This document shows positions 52,192-61,840 of a stretch of DNA of 64,000 nucleotides, piece after piece. Source of the DNA: Polaribacter sp. (lineage in GTDB: Bacteria > Bacteroidota > Bacteroidia > Flavobacteriales > Flavobacteriaceae); NCBI GenBank assembly GCA_028343155.1, contig JAOLXX010000001.1:62001-126000 (forward strand), read 5' to 3'. The notes below the pieces were generated by a model. The model did not search any database. It was not told the origin of the DNA and was given only the letters and a program-made list of their open reading frames with translations. The position numbers were made by a program, and so were the translations under genes. The stretch's first letter is position 1. Every line of letters starts with the position of its first letter.

Positions 52192-53217
52192 ATGAAAAGA
52201 ATCTGTTTATTATCATTGTTATTTATACCCTTAATTTCTTTTGCACAAATCACCTTATCCCCAAAAGATGACTTAGGAAGAACCTTAGCTAAAAATAAAT
52301 ATGGAAAAATCATTGCTATTGGTGAAAAAGACTTTTTAGGTAATTTTGTTTGGAAAGACCCTGCTGGTAACATTATTAAAAAGGAAACTGTAGATTTTTT
52401 AGGAAGAACCTTATCAAGAGATGATAAAGGGAAAGTGATTTCAACAAAGGAGAGAAATTTTATGGGAGATGTTGAGGAAAAGGATCCTCAGGGAAATTTA
52501 ATAGCAAAATATCGAACTAATTTTATGGGTGAAGTAGAGAAATTAGACGCTTATGGAAGAATTATTGGAAAATATAGGTCATCTTTTTCTGGAGATATAG
52601 TGTATAGTGAAAATACTAATTATAGATCTGAGACTTCTGAAAACAAAAAAGGGAGCTATAGTAACCCTAAAGTAATTACTCCTGTTTATTCCAAACCTTA
52701 TCAGTTTAGTGAAGAATATTATGAGGCAATGGGTGCAATATTGGCAAAAACTCTAACGGGTTTTGGTTTATATGCAGGTTATAACGAAGGGTTTAATTTG
52801 GGGATTGACGTTTGGTTAGGGAAAAAAGCAAGTTATGGGATACATTATGGAACCACTGATATTCAAGATAGTGATGGTTATGGGATTAATACCCGAGAGG
52901 AGTTTGCTCTTAATTTAGGTTTTTATATAACTAAAAAGAAAAATTTAATTTTAAAAACAAGTTGGGGTTATACTAATTTAGACCTTAATTATGATGAATA
53001 TCCAGACTTAGGGCAACAAACTTTTGAACAATGGGAGGAAGGTTATAATAGATGGGCAGACAAAGCTTATACAAAATTTTACTATAAAGTTGGAATTCAA
53101 TTTGCATTGAGTAAGAAAAATAAGGGTAGCGGATTCTCACCTGAAATATATTATTCAACTAATGGTATTGGTTTTGGTTTAGGATATATTATTAATGTAA
53201 AAAACTCTAACTATTAA
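52192..53217 (+). CDS. Exported protein with five 21-aa tandem repeats and Gly/aromatic-rich C-terminus
   Basis: Signal peptide MKRICLLSLLFIPLISFAQ; repeats [DN]F[LM]G...D..G.II.K. Confidence 0.65.
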   Translation: MKRICLLSLLFIPLISFAQITLSPKDDLGRTLAKNKYGKIIAIGEKDFLGNFVWKDPAGNIIKKETVDFLGRTLSRDDKGKVISTKERNFMGDVEEKDPQGNLIAKYRTNFMGEVEKLDAYGRIIGKYRSSFSGDIVYSENTNYRSETSENKKGSYSNPKVITPVYSKPYQFSEEYYEAMGAILAKTLTGFGLYAGYNEGFNLGIDVWLGKKASYGIHYGTTDIQDSDGYGINTREEFALNLGFYITKKKNLILKTSWGYTNLDLNYDEYPDLGQQTFEQWEEGYNRWADKAYTKFYYKVGIQFALSKKNKGSGFSPEIYYSTNGIGFGLGYIINVKNSNY

Positions 53218-53342
53218 AATTTAATAGTTAGCTCTGATGTGAAGTTCCAATTCAACTATTTTAATGTTTTTTTAAATTTATTAACCTAACTAAAGGTGTC
53301 CTTTTTTTTAGGGTGCAAGTAAATTACTTCGGTTAATAATGT

Positions 53343-53510
53343 TTAAGCTTTCCAAGTTCCTCCATATTTGTAGTCAGAATTGTCTTTTTTAACATTTATA
53401 AGACACTCTTTACAGACAAACACCCATTCTTTTGGGTTTTTATATTGCACTCGGTACATCGTAGAGAAATCGACTTTACAAATGGCACAATGTTTAATTC
53501 GTTGTTTCAT
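53343..53510 (-). CDS. Small zinc-ribbon protein, 55 aa (not in ORF track)
   Basis: MKQRIKHCAICKVDFSTMYRVQYKNPKEWVFVCKECLINVKKDNSDYKYGGTWKA*, CxxC...CxxC. Confidence 0.7.
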   Translation of the reverse strand: MKQRIKHCAICKVDFSTMYRVQYKNPKEWVFVCKECLINVKKDNSDYKYGGTWKA

Positions 53511-53587
53511 AATTCACTTAAGTCATTAGTAACTTAACTTTTGTAATACAAATATAACCCCTTTCCCGTTATCTTTTTATACCTTTC

Positions 53588-53679
53588 GAGCAACCTTTGG
53601 AGCAACTCTAAAAACCAAAAAACCCGTAAATCATTGTTTATAAATGAGTTACGGGATAATTTTGTGGTACCTCCAGGAA
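53588..53679. repeat. Right copy of 92-bp direct repeat (att-like)
   Basis: Matches 50896-50987 with one mismatch by eye. Confidence 0.85.
53615..53656 (-). terminator. tRNA-Phe terminator
   Basis: Minus strand CCCGTAA ... TTACGGG followed by TTTTTTGG. Confidence 0.75.
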
Positions 53680-53737
53680 TCGAACCAGGGACACAAGGAT
53701 TTTCAGTCCTTTGCTCTACCAACTGAGCTAAGGTACC
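53665..53737 (-). tRNA. tRNA-Phe (GAA)
   Basis: Minus strand GGTACCTTAGCTCAGTTGGTAGAGCAAAGGACTGAAAATCCTTGTGTCCCTGGTTCGATTCCTGGAGGTACCA; cloverleaf complete, CCA not encoded. Confidence 0.97.
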
Positions 53738-53835
53738 ATTGCCTTAGCGGGTGCAAATATAAAATGTTTTTTTACATCTACTAAAGAAAATTAGAAAAAT
53801 GTGTTGTATTTTTGAAATTATTTAAGGAAACAAAG

Positions 53836-54564
53836 ATGAATCTAATTATAGATGTTGGGAATACAAAAGTGAAAGCAGCTGTATTTGAGGGAGATACAAT
53901 AGTTAGTATTGCTGTCTTTGAGCACGAAATGATTTTGTCAGAAATAAAAAAAATTGTAAAGAAACAGCCTATTTCTAATGCAATTTTATCAAATGTTGCT
54001 TTAATTGCAGCCGATACCTTGAAGAAAATTCATGCAATTGTTGCGTTTAGTACTGTTTCTTCAAAAACTAAAGTACCTTTTGTAAATTTATATAAAACAC
54101 CAACGACCTTAGGAGTTGATCGAATTGCTTTAGTTGCAGGAGCTGTTTGTGAGTTTTCAGCTAAAAATGTGTTGGTAATTGATGCGGGTACTTGCATTAC
54201 TTACGATTTTGTAAGTGCTAAAAGGGACTATATAGGAGGTGCTATAGCACCAGGAATAGAGATGCGGTTTCATTCGCTACATCACTATACTGCCAACTTG
54301 CCTTTGTTCGAAAAAAAGGAAGTCGATAATTTCATTGGACATACGACAAAAGAAAGTATGAATTCTGGAGTTGTAAACGGCGTACTTCAAGAAATTGAGG
54401 GCGTTATTTATCAATACAAAATGAAATATTTGGATTTAACAGTTGTTTTAACAGGAGGAGATACAAAATTCTTGTCAAAACAATTAAAAAGTAGCATATT
54501 TGCCAATCAAAATTTACTCCTAATCGGATTAAATAAAATATTGATACATAACCTACACAAATGA
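53836..54564 (+). CDS. coaX: Type III pantothenate kinase
   Basis: LIIDVGNTKVKAAVFEGD, GVDRIALVAGA, VIDAGTCITYD. Confidence 0.92.
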   Translation: MNLIIDVGNTKVKAAVFEGDTIVSIAVFEHEMILSEIKKIVKKQPISNAILSNVALIAADTLKKIHAIVAFSTVSSKTKVPFVNLYKTPTTLGVDRIALVAGAVCEFSAKNVLVIDAGTCITYDFVSAKRDYIGGAIAPGIEMRFHSLHHYTANLPLFEKKEVDNFIGHTTKESMNSGVVNGVLQEIEGVIYQYKMKYLDLTVVLTGGDTKFLSKQLKSSIFANQNLLLIGLNKILIHNLHK

Positions 54565-55850
54565 TTAGAAACCTTTTATTCGTTTTTTTACTTATAGCCT
54601 CTCTAGCTACAACAGCACAAAAAACAAACCAATCACCTTATTCTTTTTTTGGTATCGGAGAAGGGTCTAATCCTGTTACTGTAGAGCAAAGTGCTATGGG
54701 AGGTATTGGAGTTGCCTATAGTCATTATAAGTATTTAAATTTTACAAATCCTGCAGCCTATGCAGATTTAAAATACGCAACCTATTCTTTTGGAGTCTTA
54801 AACACTGAACTTACCATTGATGATGGTGTTAAAAATGAAACCTCAAATTCGACAAGTTTAAGCTATTTCACTTTAGCGCTCCCTTTGGGTTCTAAAGCAG
54901 GAGTGTCTTTAGGAATTCAACCTGTTTCATCTGTTGGATACTCTTTGACAAATTTGGTTTCAGATACTTCTGGAACGATTACTGAAGCTAATATTTTTAG
55001 TGGAGAAGGGGGCGTAAGTAGAGTGTATGGTAGTTTTGGAATCAAGTTATTTAAAGATATTTCAGTAGGAATTGAAGCGGATTTTAGTTTTGGAAGCATA
55101 GAAAAAAGCATTACAAATCAAATTCAAAATGTGTCTTTACATACAAAATATAAAGAAGACCTTTTGGTTAGAGGAGGTACTGTAACGCTTGGTGTTCAAT
55201 ATAAAAAAGCACTAAAAAACAAACTAGAATTGAGTGCTGGAGCCACCTTAAAAATGGGAAATAATTTTAAAGTAACAGGAGATGATTACCTCTATTCTTT
55301 TACTTTTATTAATGGCAATTCTGAGTTTCCAAGAGATACCATTTCTCAATCTCGTATTAACGGAAATTACAAACTGCCTTTAAAAGCAACGATAGGTGCC
55401 GGTCTGGGTCAATTCGATAAATGGTATGTAGGTTTAGAATTTGAAAGTCAAGATGCCATAGAAACTAAAGGTTTGTTAGATAGTTCGAATGCTGGTTTTC
55501 AATATGGAATATCAAATAGAATTTCTTTAGGAGGTTATTATTTGCCAAAAGTAAATTCAATATCAAGTTACTGGGAACGAATTACATACAGAGCGGGTGT
55601 CCGTTTTGAAAAGACTGGGTTGTTGGTAGATGGATCCGTTCCATATACCAATTTTACCTCTGTAGACGACTTTGGCATGTCTTTTGGATTAGGTTTGCCA
55701 TTAAAACAATTATCTTCAATGAATATGGGTTTTGAGTTTGGTAAAAGAGGATCCATTACGAATAATTTAATTCAAGAAAATTATTTTAATTTTAGATTAA
55801 GTCTATCTTTAACAGACACAAACTGGTTTAAAAAAAGAAAAATAGATTAA
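54561..55850 (+). CDS. Outer membrane beta-barrel protein, putative
   Basis: Signal peptide and FadL/OmpP1-like SPYSFFGIGEGSNPVTVEQSAMGGIGVA. Confidence 0.7.
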   Translation: MIRNLLFVFLLIASLATTAQKTNQSPYSFFGIGEGSNPVTVEQSAMGGIGVAYSHYKYLNFTNPAAYADLKYATYSFGVLNTELTIDDGVKNETSNSTSLSYFTLALPLGSKAGVSLGIQPVSSVGYSLTNLVSDTSGTITEANIFSGEGGVSRVYGSFGIKLFKDISVGIEADFSFGSIEKSITNQIQNVSLHTKYKEDLLVRGGTVTLGVQYKKALKNKLELSAGATLKMGNNFKVTGDDYLYSFTFINGNSEFPRDTISQSRINGNYKLPLKATIGAGLGQFDKWYVGLEFESQDAIETKGLLDSSNAGFQYGISNRISLGGYYLPKVNSISSYWERITYRAGVRFEKTGLLVDGSVPYTNFTSVDDFGMSFGLGLPLKQLSSMNMGFEFGKRGSITNNLIQENYFNFRLSLSLTDTNWFKKRKID

Positions 55851-55868
55851 TAAAAAAAATACAATACA

Positions 55869-57206
55869 ATGAATAAAACTACGTTTTTATTAGCGGCACT
55901 GTTATTATTAGTTTCCGTAAAATCAAATGCACAAGAGGATTTAAAAAGAGAATGCACTATTAAGTACAATCTTTTTAAAGGAGATTACCAGTCTAAAAAG
56001 TATGAAGAAGCCTATATCAATTGGATGTACTTAATGGACAATTGTAAAGATTTATCTGTAAATATTTATAAGTTTGGTTCAAATTTAGTAGAAGATGTTC
56101 GAAAAGACCCTGCATTAGCAAAACGAGTTTATGAACAAAGATTGCAGTATTTTCCTACAAAGAATCCAGCAAAAGTACACAGTGATTATGCGACGTATTT
56201 AGCAAAAAACAAATTAGTTTCTGAAGATGAAATTTTTTTAATCTTAGAAAAAGGATACAATATAGACCCAACAAAAATGGGTGTAAAAAATTTATACATG
56301 TATTTCCAAGGAGTTACGGATAGAAATAAAGAAACCAATCCTCAAAAAGTATTTGATACTTACGATGATGTTTTAGAAAACGTAACGATAAAGTTAGAAG
56401 GATATGCAGCGAAACTTAAACAATTAACAGCAGATTCTACCAAGGTTCTAGGGAAAAGAGAGATATCTTTGGTAAGAGCCTATACGATTAATTCAAAAGC
56501 TTTAGGAACTGTAGAAAGTAATTTAGATGTTATTATTTCAGAACTTGCTACTTGTGAAAGATTGGTTCCTTTATATCAAAGAGATTTTGAAGCGAACAAA
56601 ACAAACGCAGTTTGGTTAAAAAGAGCTGTTTCTAGAATGTTTAATAAAGGTTGTCAATCGGATCCTTTATTTGAAATTCTTGTAAGAGCCTATGCAGAAG
56701 CCTCTCCATCTCCAGAATCATATGCTTTTTTAGCGAGTCTTTTAGAGGATAAAGGAGATGTAAATGGCGCAAGTCAAATGCGCCAAAAATCTTTTGAATT
56801 GGAAACAGATCCTCTGAAAAAAGCAAAAATAAAATTAAAATTTGCACAGGCTGCAAAAGGAAGAGGGCAGTTAAGCAAAGCAAGAAGTTTAGCGAGAGAG
56901 GCTTTAAAATTTAATCCTAATTATGGAAAGGCTTATTTGTTTATTGCGAGATTGTATCAATCTAGTGTCAATAAATGTGGTAAAAACGAATTTGAAAAAA
57001 GAATGGTATACGTAGCCGCTTTAAACAAAGCAAGAAAAGCAGCTGCTGTAGATCCTAGTATTTCTGGAATTGCAGCTAAATATATCAGAAGTTATAGCGG
57101 AAATGTACCGAGTAAAAAAGTTATTTTTACAGCAGGTGTAAATCCAGGAAGTAGTTATACAATCAAATGTTGGATTGGAGAAGCGGTTCGCGTACCCCAA
57201 AAATAA
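55869..57206 (+). CDS. Exported TPR-like protein
   Basis: Signal peptide; helical repeat regions. Confidence 0.6.
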   Translation: MNKTTFLLAALLLLVSVKSNAQEDLKRECTIKYNLFKGDYQSKKYEEAYINWMYLMDNCKDLSVNIYKFGSNLVEDVRKDPALAKRVYEQRLQYFPTKNPAKVHSDYATYLAKNKLVSEDEIFLILEKGYNIDPTKMGVKNLYMYFQGVTDRNKETNPQKVFDTYDDVLENVTIKLEGYAAKLKQLTADSTKVLGKREISLVRAYTINSKALGTVESNLDVIISELATCERLVPLYQRDFEANKTNAVWLKRAVSRMFNKGCQSDPLFEILVRAYAEASPSPESYAFLASLLEDKGDVNGASQMRQKSFELETDPLKKAKIKLKFAQAAKGRGQLSKARSLAREALKFNPNYGKAYLFIARLYQSSVNKCGKNEFEKRMVYVAALNKARKAAAVDPSISGIAAKYIRSYSGNVPSKKVIFTAGVNPGSSYTIKCWIGEAVRVPQK

Positions 57207-57291
57207 TTTCTGTAAAACAGTAATTATTTTATCGTCAAATTGTTTTGAATAGCCAATGGTTGCCTTTTTTAATCTTTAAATTTTTTAATTT

Positions 57292-57855
57292 TTGAATGGT
57301 ATTCAACAAATATTACAAAAAAGCATTGCTGTAGTAACTCTTACAGTGGTGCTTTTTTCATGTTCTAATAATACCCAAGAGGTTAGAGATTTTCTGGTGT
57401 CTAAAAACTTGCCAATTGGGATTGCAAAAGATGCGTTTCACGTTTATAAAGATTCTGGTCGAATTACTTCAAAATTAATAACACCCTTATTACTCGATTT
57501 TAGTAATAGAAAACAACATCCTTACAATGAATTCCCAAAAGGAATAAAAATAATAAATTTTAAAGGAAAAGATTCCGTTACCATTACGGGTAATTATGCA
57601 TTGACGTATTCAAAAACGTCTGTTTCTGAGATTAAAGGAAATGTGGTCGTTTTAAACCATACAGAAAAGTCTCGATTAGAAACCGAACAATTATTTTGGG
57701 ACCAGAAGACCAAATATTTCTTTTCTGAAAAAGCATTTGTATTACATACTTTAAAAGATACTATTTATGGGATTGGATTTGAGTGCAAAGAAGATTTAAG
57801 CAAACACCTGGCTAAAAAAACAATAGGAAAATTAGAAACTTTAGAAGAAGAATAA
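57292..57855 (+). CDS. lptC: LPS export protein LptC
   Basis: Lipobox LFSCS, LptC-like beta strands; TTG start. Confidence 0.75.
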   Translation: MNGIQQILQKSIAVVTLTVVLFSCSNNTQEVRDFLVSKNLPIGIAKDAFHVYKDSGRITSKLITPLLLDFSNRKQHPYNEFPKGIKIINFKGKDSVTITGNYALTYSKTSVSEIKGNVVVLNHTEKSRLETEQLFWDQKTKYFFSEKAFVLHTLKDTIYGIGFECKEDLSKHLAKKTIGKLETLEEE

Positions 57856-57856
57856 A

Positions 57857-58051
57857 ATGAATAAAATTTGGAAATTTTTTCAGTACGGCTATTTACTAGT
57901 AGCTTTAATATGTTTATTTGAAGGAATCTTACAATGGAATTCCAACAGAGAAAAAGCAGTTCTATTTCTTGGGGCTTCTATTTTTATTACCTTAGTGTTT
58001 TTCTTTAAAAGACATTTTAGGAAGAAAATTGAAAAGCGCAACCAGCAATAA
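57857..58051 (+). CDS. Small membrane protein
   Basis: Two predicted TMs; tightly coupled to lptC and the following gene. Confidence 0.5.
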   Translation: MNKIWKFFQYGYLLVALICLFEGILQWNSNREKAVLFLGASIFITLVFFFKRHFRKKIEKRNQQ

Positions 58052-58110
58052 GTAACTACTTTCAAGGTTAAAAAACCAATAGCAAACCAATAGATTATTT
58101 AAATTTCTTA

Positions 58111-59373
58111 ATGGAAATTGAAGTCATAATTATCAGTATCTCAATAGTACTTTCCGCCTTTTTTTCGGGGATGGAAATCGCTTTTGTTTCTGCGAATAAA
58201 TTGCATCTTGAATTAGAGAAGAAACGCATAGGTTTTATTCCTAAAATTTTAAATATAATTACCCAAAAATCATCAAAATTTATCACCACCATGTTGGTTG
58301 GTAATAATATTTCTTTGGTAGTTTATAGTTATTACATGGGAAGTTTTTTAGTTAAAATTCTTCCGCTATCTGGCTTTAATGATTTCTCTATCCTTCTAAT
58401 ACAGACGATTATTTCGACTATTTTAATCTTAGTTACTGCTGAGTTTTTACCTAAAACTATTTTTAGAATTTATGCAAACGAGGTTTTAAAAATATTTGTC
58501 CTTCCTGCCTATATCTTCTATCTTTTATTTCACTTTTTTTCAGAATTTATTACGTTCATTTCCGATTTTTTTTTACGTGTTTTCTTCAAAACAAATGCAG
58601 ACCAGCAACAAACCGAATTTAGTAAAGAAGAACTAGGGAACTATATTTCAGAACAGATAGAAGAAACTAGGGAAGAAGAGCTTGATTCTGAAATTCATAT
58701 TTTTCAAAATGCATTAGATTTTCAGAAGGTAAAAGCAAGAGAGGTAATGGTTCCAAGAACCGAAATCGTTGCTGTAGAGCTCCACGAAAAAGTAGCCAAT
58801 CTAAAAAATACTTTTATTGCTACGGGTTTGTCAAAACTTTTGGTTTATAAATCTTCATTAGACGATGTAATTGGTTATGTAAACGCTTTCGAATTATTTA
58901 AGTCTCCAAAGACAATTAAAGCAATTTTATTGCCTGTTGAGATTGTACCAGAATCTATGATCATCAACGATGTTTTGAACTGTTTAATGAAAAAACGTAA
59001 AAGTGTGGCTATTGTGGTAGACGAATATGGAGGAACTTCTGGGATGATTACTGTAGAAGATATAGTCGAAGAACTCTTTGGTGAAATCGAAGATGAACAT
59101 GACAGCCAAGAGTTTTTGGAAAAGAAAACGGGTAAAAATGAATTTCATTTCTCTGCAAGATTAGAAGTAGATTATTTAAATGAAGAATACAGTATAAATA
59201 TACCAAAATCTGAAGCCTATGAAACTTTGGGTGGATTTATTATTGAGTATACAGAAAGTATTCCTAAAGAAAATGAGCTAGTAGATATTGAAGGTTTTGA
59301 AATCAAAATCTTAAAAATGAGTAGCGCCAAAATTGAAGAAGTATACCTGAAAGTAATTCATGAAGATGCTTAA
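58111..59373 (+). CDS. CNNM/CBS-domain transporter-associated protein (CorC/HlyC family)
   Basis: AFFSGMEIAFVSANK; VVDEYGGTSGMITVEDIVEELFGEIEDEHD. Confidence 0.93.
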   Translation: MEIEVIIISISIVLSAFFSGMEIAFVSANKLHLELEKKRIGFIPKILNIITQKSSKFITTMLVGNNISLVVYSYYMGSFLVKILPLSGFNDFSILLIQTIISTILILVTAEFLPKTIFRIYANEVLKIFVLPAYIFYLLFHFFSEFITFISDFFLRVFFKTNADQQQTEFSKEELGNYISEQIEETREEELDSEIHIFQNALDFQKVKAREVMVPRTEIVAVELHEKVANLKNTFIATGLSKLLVYKSSLDDVIGYVNAFELFKSPKTIKAILLPVEIVPESMIINDVLNCLMKKRKSVAIVVDEYGGTSGMITVEDIVEELFGEIEDEHDSQEFLEKKTGKNEFHFSARLEVDYLNEEYSINIPKSEAYETLGGFIIEYTESIPKENELVDIEGFEIKILKMSSAKIEEVYLKVIHEDA

Positions 59374-59495
59374 AGACAAACCATTTATAGTGAACAATTA
59401 GAACCCCTTTTGATCGGGTACTAATAAGTAAAAAATCGGTTGCAATATTAAAACCCAAATCGTATATTCGCCTACTGAAATTAAATAATCGACGT

Positions 59496-61586
59496 ATGGC
59501 AGTTTTATCAAAAATTAGAGAACGCTCAATGTTCTTAATCATTATAATTGGTTTAGCACTTTTTGCTTTTGTATTAGATCCTTCTACTTTAGGAGATTTT
59601 TTCAACTCAAGTAAGGTGAATGAAATCGGAGAAGTAAATGGAGAATCAATCTCAAGAGAAGAGTTTTCTGCAGCAATAGAAACTTACAAGCAACAAGCAG
59701 GAAATGGTGTTTCTGAAATGCAAGCAAGTAAAACTGTATGGGACAATATTGTTAGAAAAAAAATCTATCAAAATCAGTTAACAGAAGCAGGAGTTACTGT
59801 TGGTGAAACTGATATTTGGAACGAAGTTATAAATGCTTCATCAGTTAAAAATAATCCTCAATTTTTAAATGAAGCGGGGTTATTTGACGAAACAAAATTC
59901 AAACAATTCTTAGCAGACACTAAAGAGAATAACACACAAATGTGGAGTGCTTGGTCTAATTATATAAATCAAATTAGAGACAATACAGAAAAAAACACTT
60001 ACAATAATTTAGTAACTGCGGGTCTTGGAGCTTCTTTAAAAGAGGGAGAATTTAAACACTTTGTAGAAAATACAAAGCTAAATGCACAATTTGTGTTTGT
60101 TCCTTATACAACGATTGCTGATAGCTTAGTAGCCGTTTCTAAATCAGAAATAAAGGCTTATATCAATGAAAATGCAAAGAACTTTCAAGTTGATGCATCT
60201 AGAGATATCTCTTATGTTAAATTTAATATTAAGGCAACTGCAGCCGATGAGAACGCAATTAAAGATGAGGTTGCTGGTTTCATTGAAGATTTTAAAGGTA
60301 CTTCCGATGAGAAAGAATTTTTAAGCGAAAATGATGCCGATACAAATATTGATGAAAACTTTCAATTTGAAAGCGATGTCAATAAAACCATGGCTTCAAC
60401 TATTTTTAAAGGTACAAAAGGGGCTGTTTTTGGACCTTATAAAGACCAAGGGTATTTTAAAATCTCAAAAATTACGGCTGTTTCAAAAATGCCAGATTCT
60501 GCAAGAGCAAGTCATATTTTAATTCCTTTTGTTGGTGCACAAAGAGTTGCTCCAGACGTAACAAGAACAGAAGAAGAAGCTAAAAAATTAGCGGATAGTA
60601 TCTTGAAAGTTGTGAAAAGAAAGCGTAGAAAATTTGAAAAATTAGCGAAAGATCTTTCTTCGGATAAAGGCTCTGGCGCTAAAGGTGGAGACTTAGATTG
60701 GTTTACTTATACAAGAATGACTCCTAAATTTAGAGATTTTGCTTTTGAAGGTAAAAGAGGAGATATTGGGGTTGTTAAAACACCATTTGGATACCATATA
60801 ATTAAGATTGATGGACAAAAGAACAGACAAACAGTTTTGAAATTAGCTACTTTTGGAAGAAAAATAATTGCTTCCGAAGCGACAGAAAACACTGTTTTTC
60901 AAGAAGCAGGAAAATTTGCTTTGGCAGTATCTAAAGACAAAAAGTTTTTCGATATCGCGAAAGAAAATAAGTACGAAACCCAACCCGCAATTGGTTTAAA
61001 AGTTTTGGATGAAAATGTTCCTGGTTTAGGAAATCAAAGACAAATTATTTCTTGGGCTTTTGGTCGAGATACAAAAATTACCGATTTTAAAACCTTTGAT
61101 TTAGAAGGAAGTCACGTGGTGGCTTTTTTAACTGCCAAAACAGCAAAAGGACTATTGTCTGCAACAAAAGCAATCAATCGTGTTCGACCAACTTTGATCA
61201 ATGAAAAGAAAGCAACATTAATTGCGAATACATTTACTGGGAACACTTTAGAAGAGATATCTAAAGAAAACAACACTCTTGTTAGAAATGGAACAGGTGT
61301 TACTTTAAAAAGCCCAACATTATCTGGAGCAGGCTCTGAACCTAAAGTGGTAGGTGCAATGTTTCATGCAACAGCTAATAAAGTATATAAAAACATCGCA
61401 GGAAATAAAGGTGTCTATGCATTTAGGTTAATCAGTAAAGAAACCCCAACAGCTTTGCCAAACTATGAAGCTGTGAGAAATACAATTTCTAGAGGTAGAA
61501 AAACAAAAACAACTGTAATCTATGAAGCGATTAAGAAAGCTTCAGAAGTTGTAGATGCTAGAGCAAACTTATATGTTGGTAACTAA
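59496..61586 (+). CDS. PpiD/SurA-like peptidylprolyl isomerase
   Basis: SurA_N_3 start, parvulin ARASHILIPF ... GGDLDWFTYTRMTPKF ... TPFGYHIIKI. Confidence 0.9.
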   Translation: MAVLSKIRERSMFLIIIIGLALFAFVLDPSTLGDFFNSSKVNEIGEVNGESISREEFSAAIETYKQQAGNGVSEMQASKTVWDNIVRKKIYQNQLTEAGVTVGETDIWNEVINASSVKNNPQFLNEAGLFDETKFKQFLADTKENNTQMWSAWSNYINQIRDNTEKNTYNNLVTAGLGASLKEGEFKHFVENTKLNAQFVFVPYTTIADSLVAVSKSEIKAYINENAKNFQVDASRDISYVKFNIKATAADENAIKDEVAGFIEDFKGTSDEKEFLSENDADTNIDENFQFESDVNKTMASTIFKGTKGAVFGPYKDQGYFKISKITAVSKMPDSARASHILIPFVGAQRVAPDVTRTEEEAKKLADSILKVVKRKRRKFEKLAKDLSSDKGSGAKGGDLDWFTYTRMTPKFRDFAFEGKRGDIGVVKTPFGYHIIKIDGQKNRQTVLKLATFGRKIIASEATENTVFQEAGKFALAVSKDKKFFDIAKENKYETQPAIGLKVLDENVPGLGNQRQIISWAFGRDTKITDFKTFDLEGSHVVAFLTAKTAKGLLSATKAINRVRPTLINEKKATLIANTFTGNTLEEISKENNTLVRNGTGVTLKSPTLSGAGSEPKVVGAMFHATANKVYKNIAGNKGVYAFRLISKETPTALPNYEAVRNTISRGRKTKTTVIYEAIKKASEVVDARANLYVGN

Positions 61587-61726
61587 CAGTTAAGATTTTA
61601 TACCAGTTTAATTTATTTAAACTAAGAGTAGTTTTTATAAATACAATGTCACTTTGAGTGAATCTTTTTTTGGTATTTTATACAGAAGTTTTTGATACGA
61701 CTATAATCCAACTTATTTTAAAATAA

Positions 61727-61748
61727 AATTCCGCCTTTAGGCGGAATT
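61727..61748. terminator. Bidirectional terminator between ppiD-like and rho
   Basis: AATTCCGCC-TTTA-GGCGGAATT perfect hairpin between convergent genes. Confidence 0.8.
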
Positions 61749-61840
61749 AATCTAACTAATATCCTTAAATAGTAGCATTTATAAACACAATTTCACTCTA
61801 ACCGACATTGGGAAAGTTGTTTTACATCTAAATGTTATTT

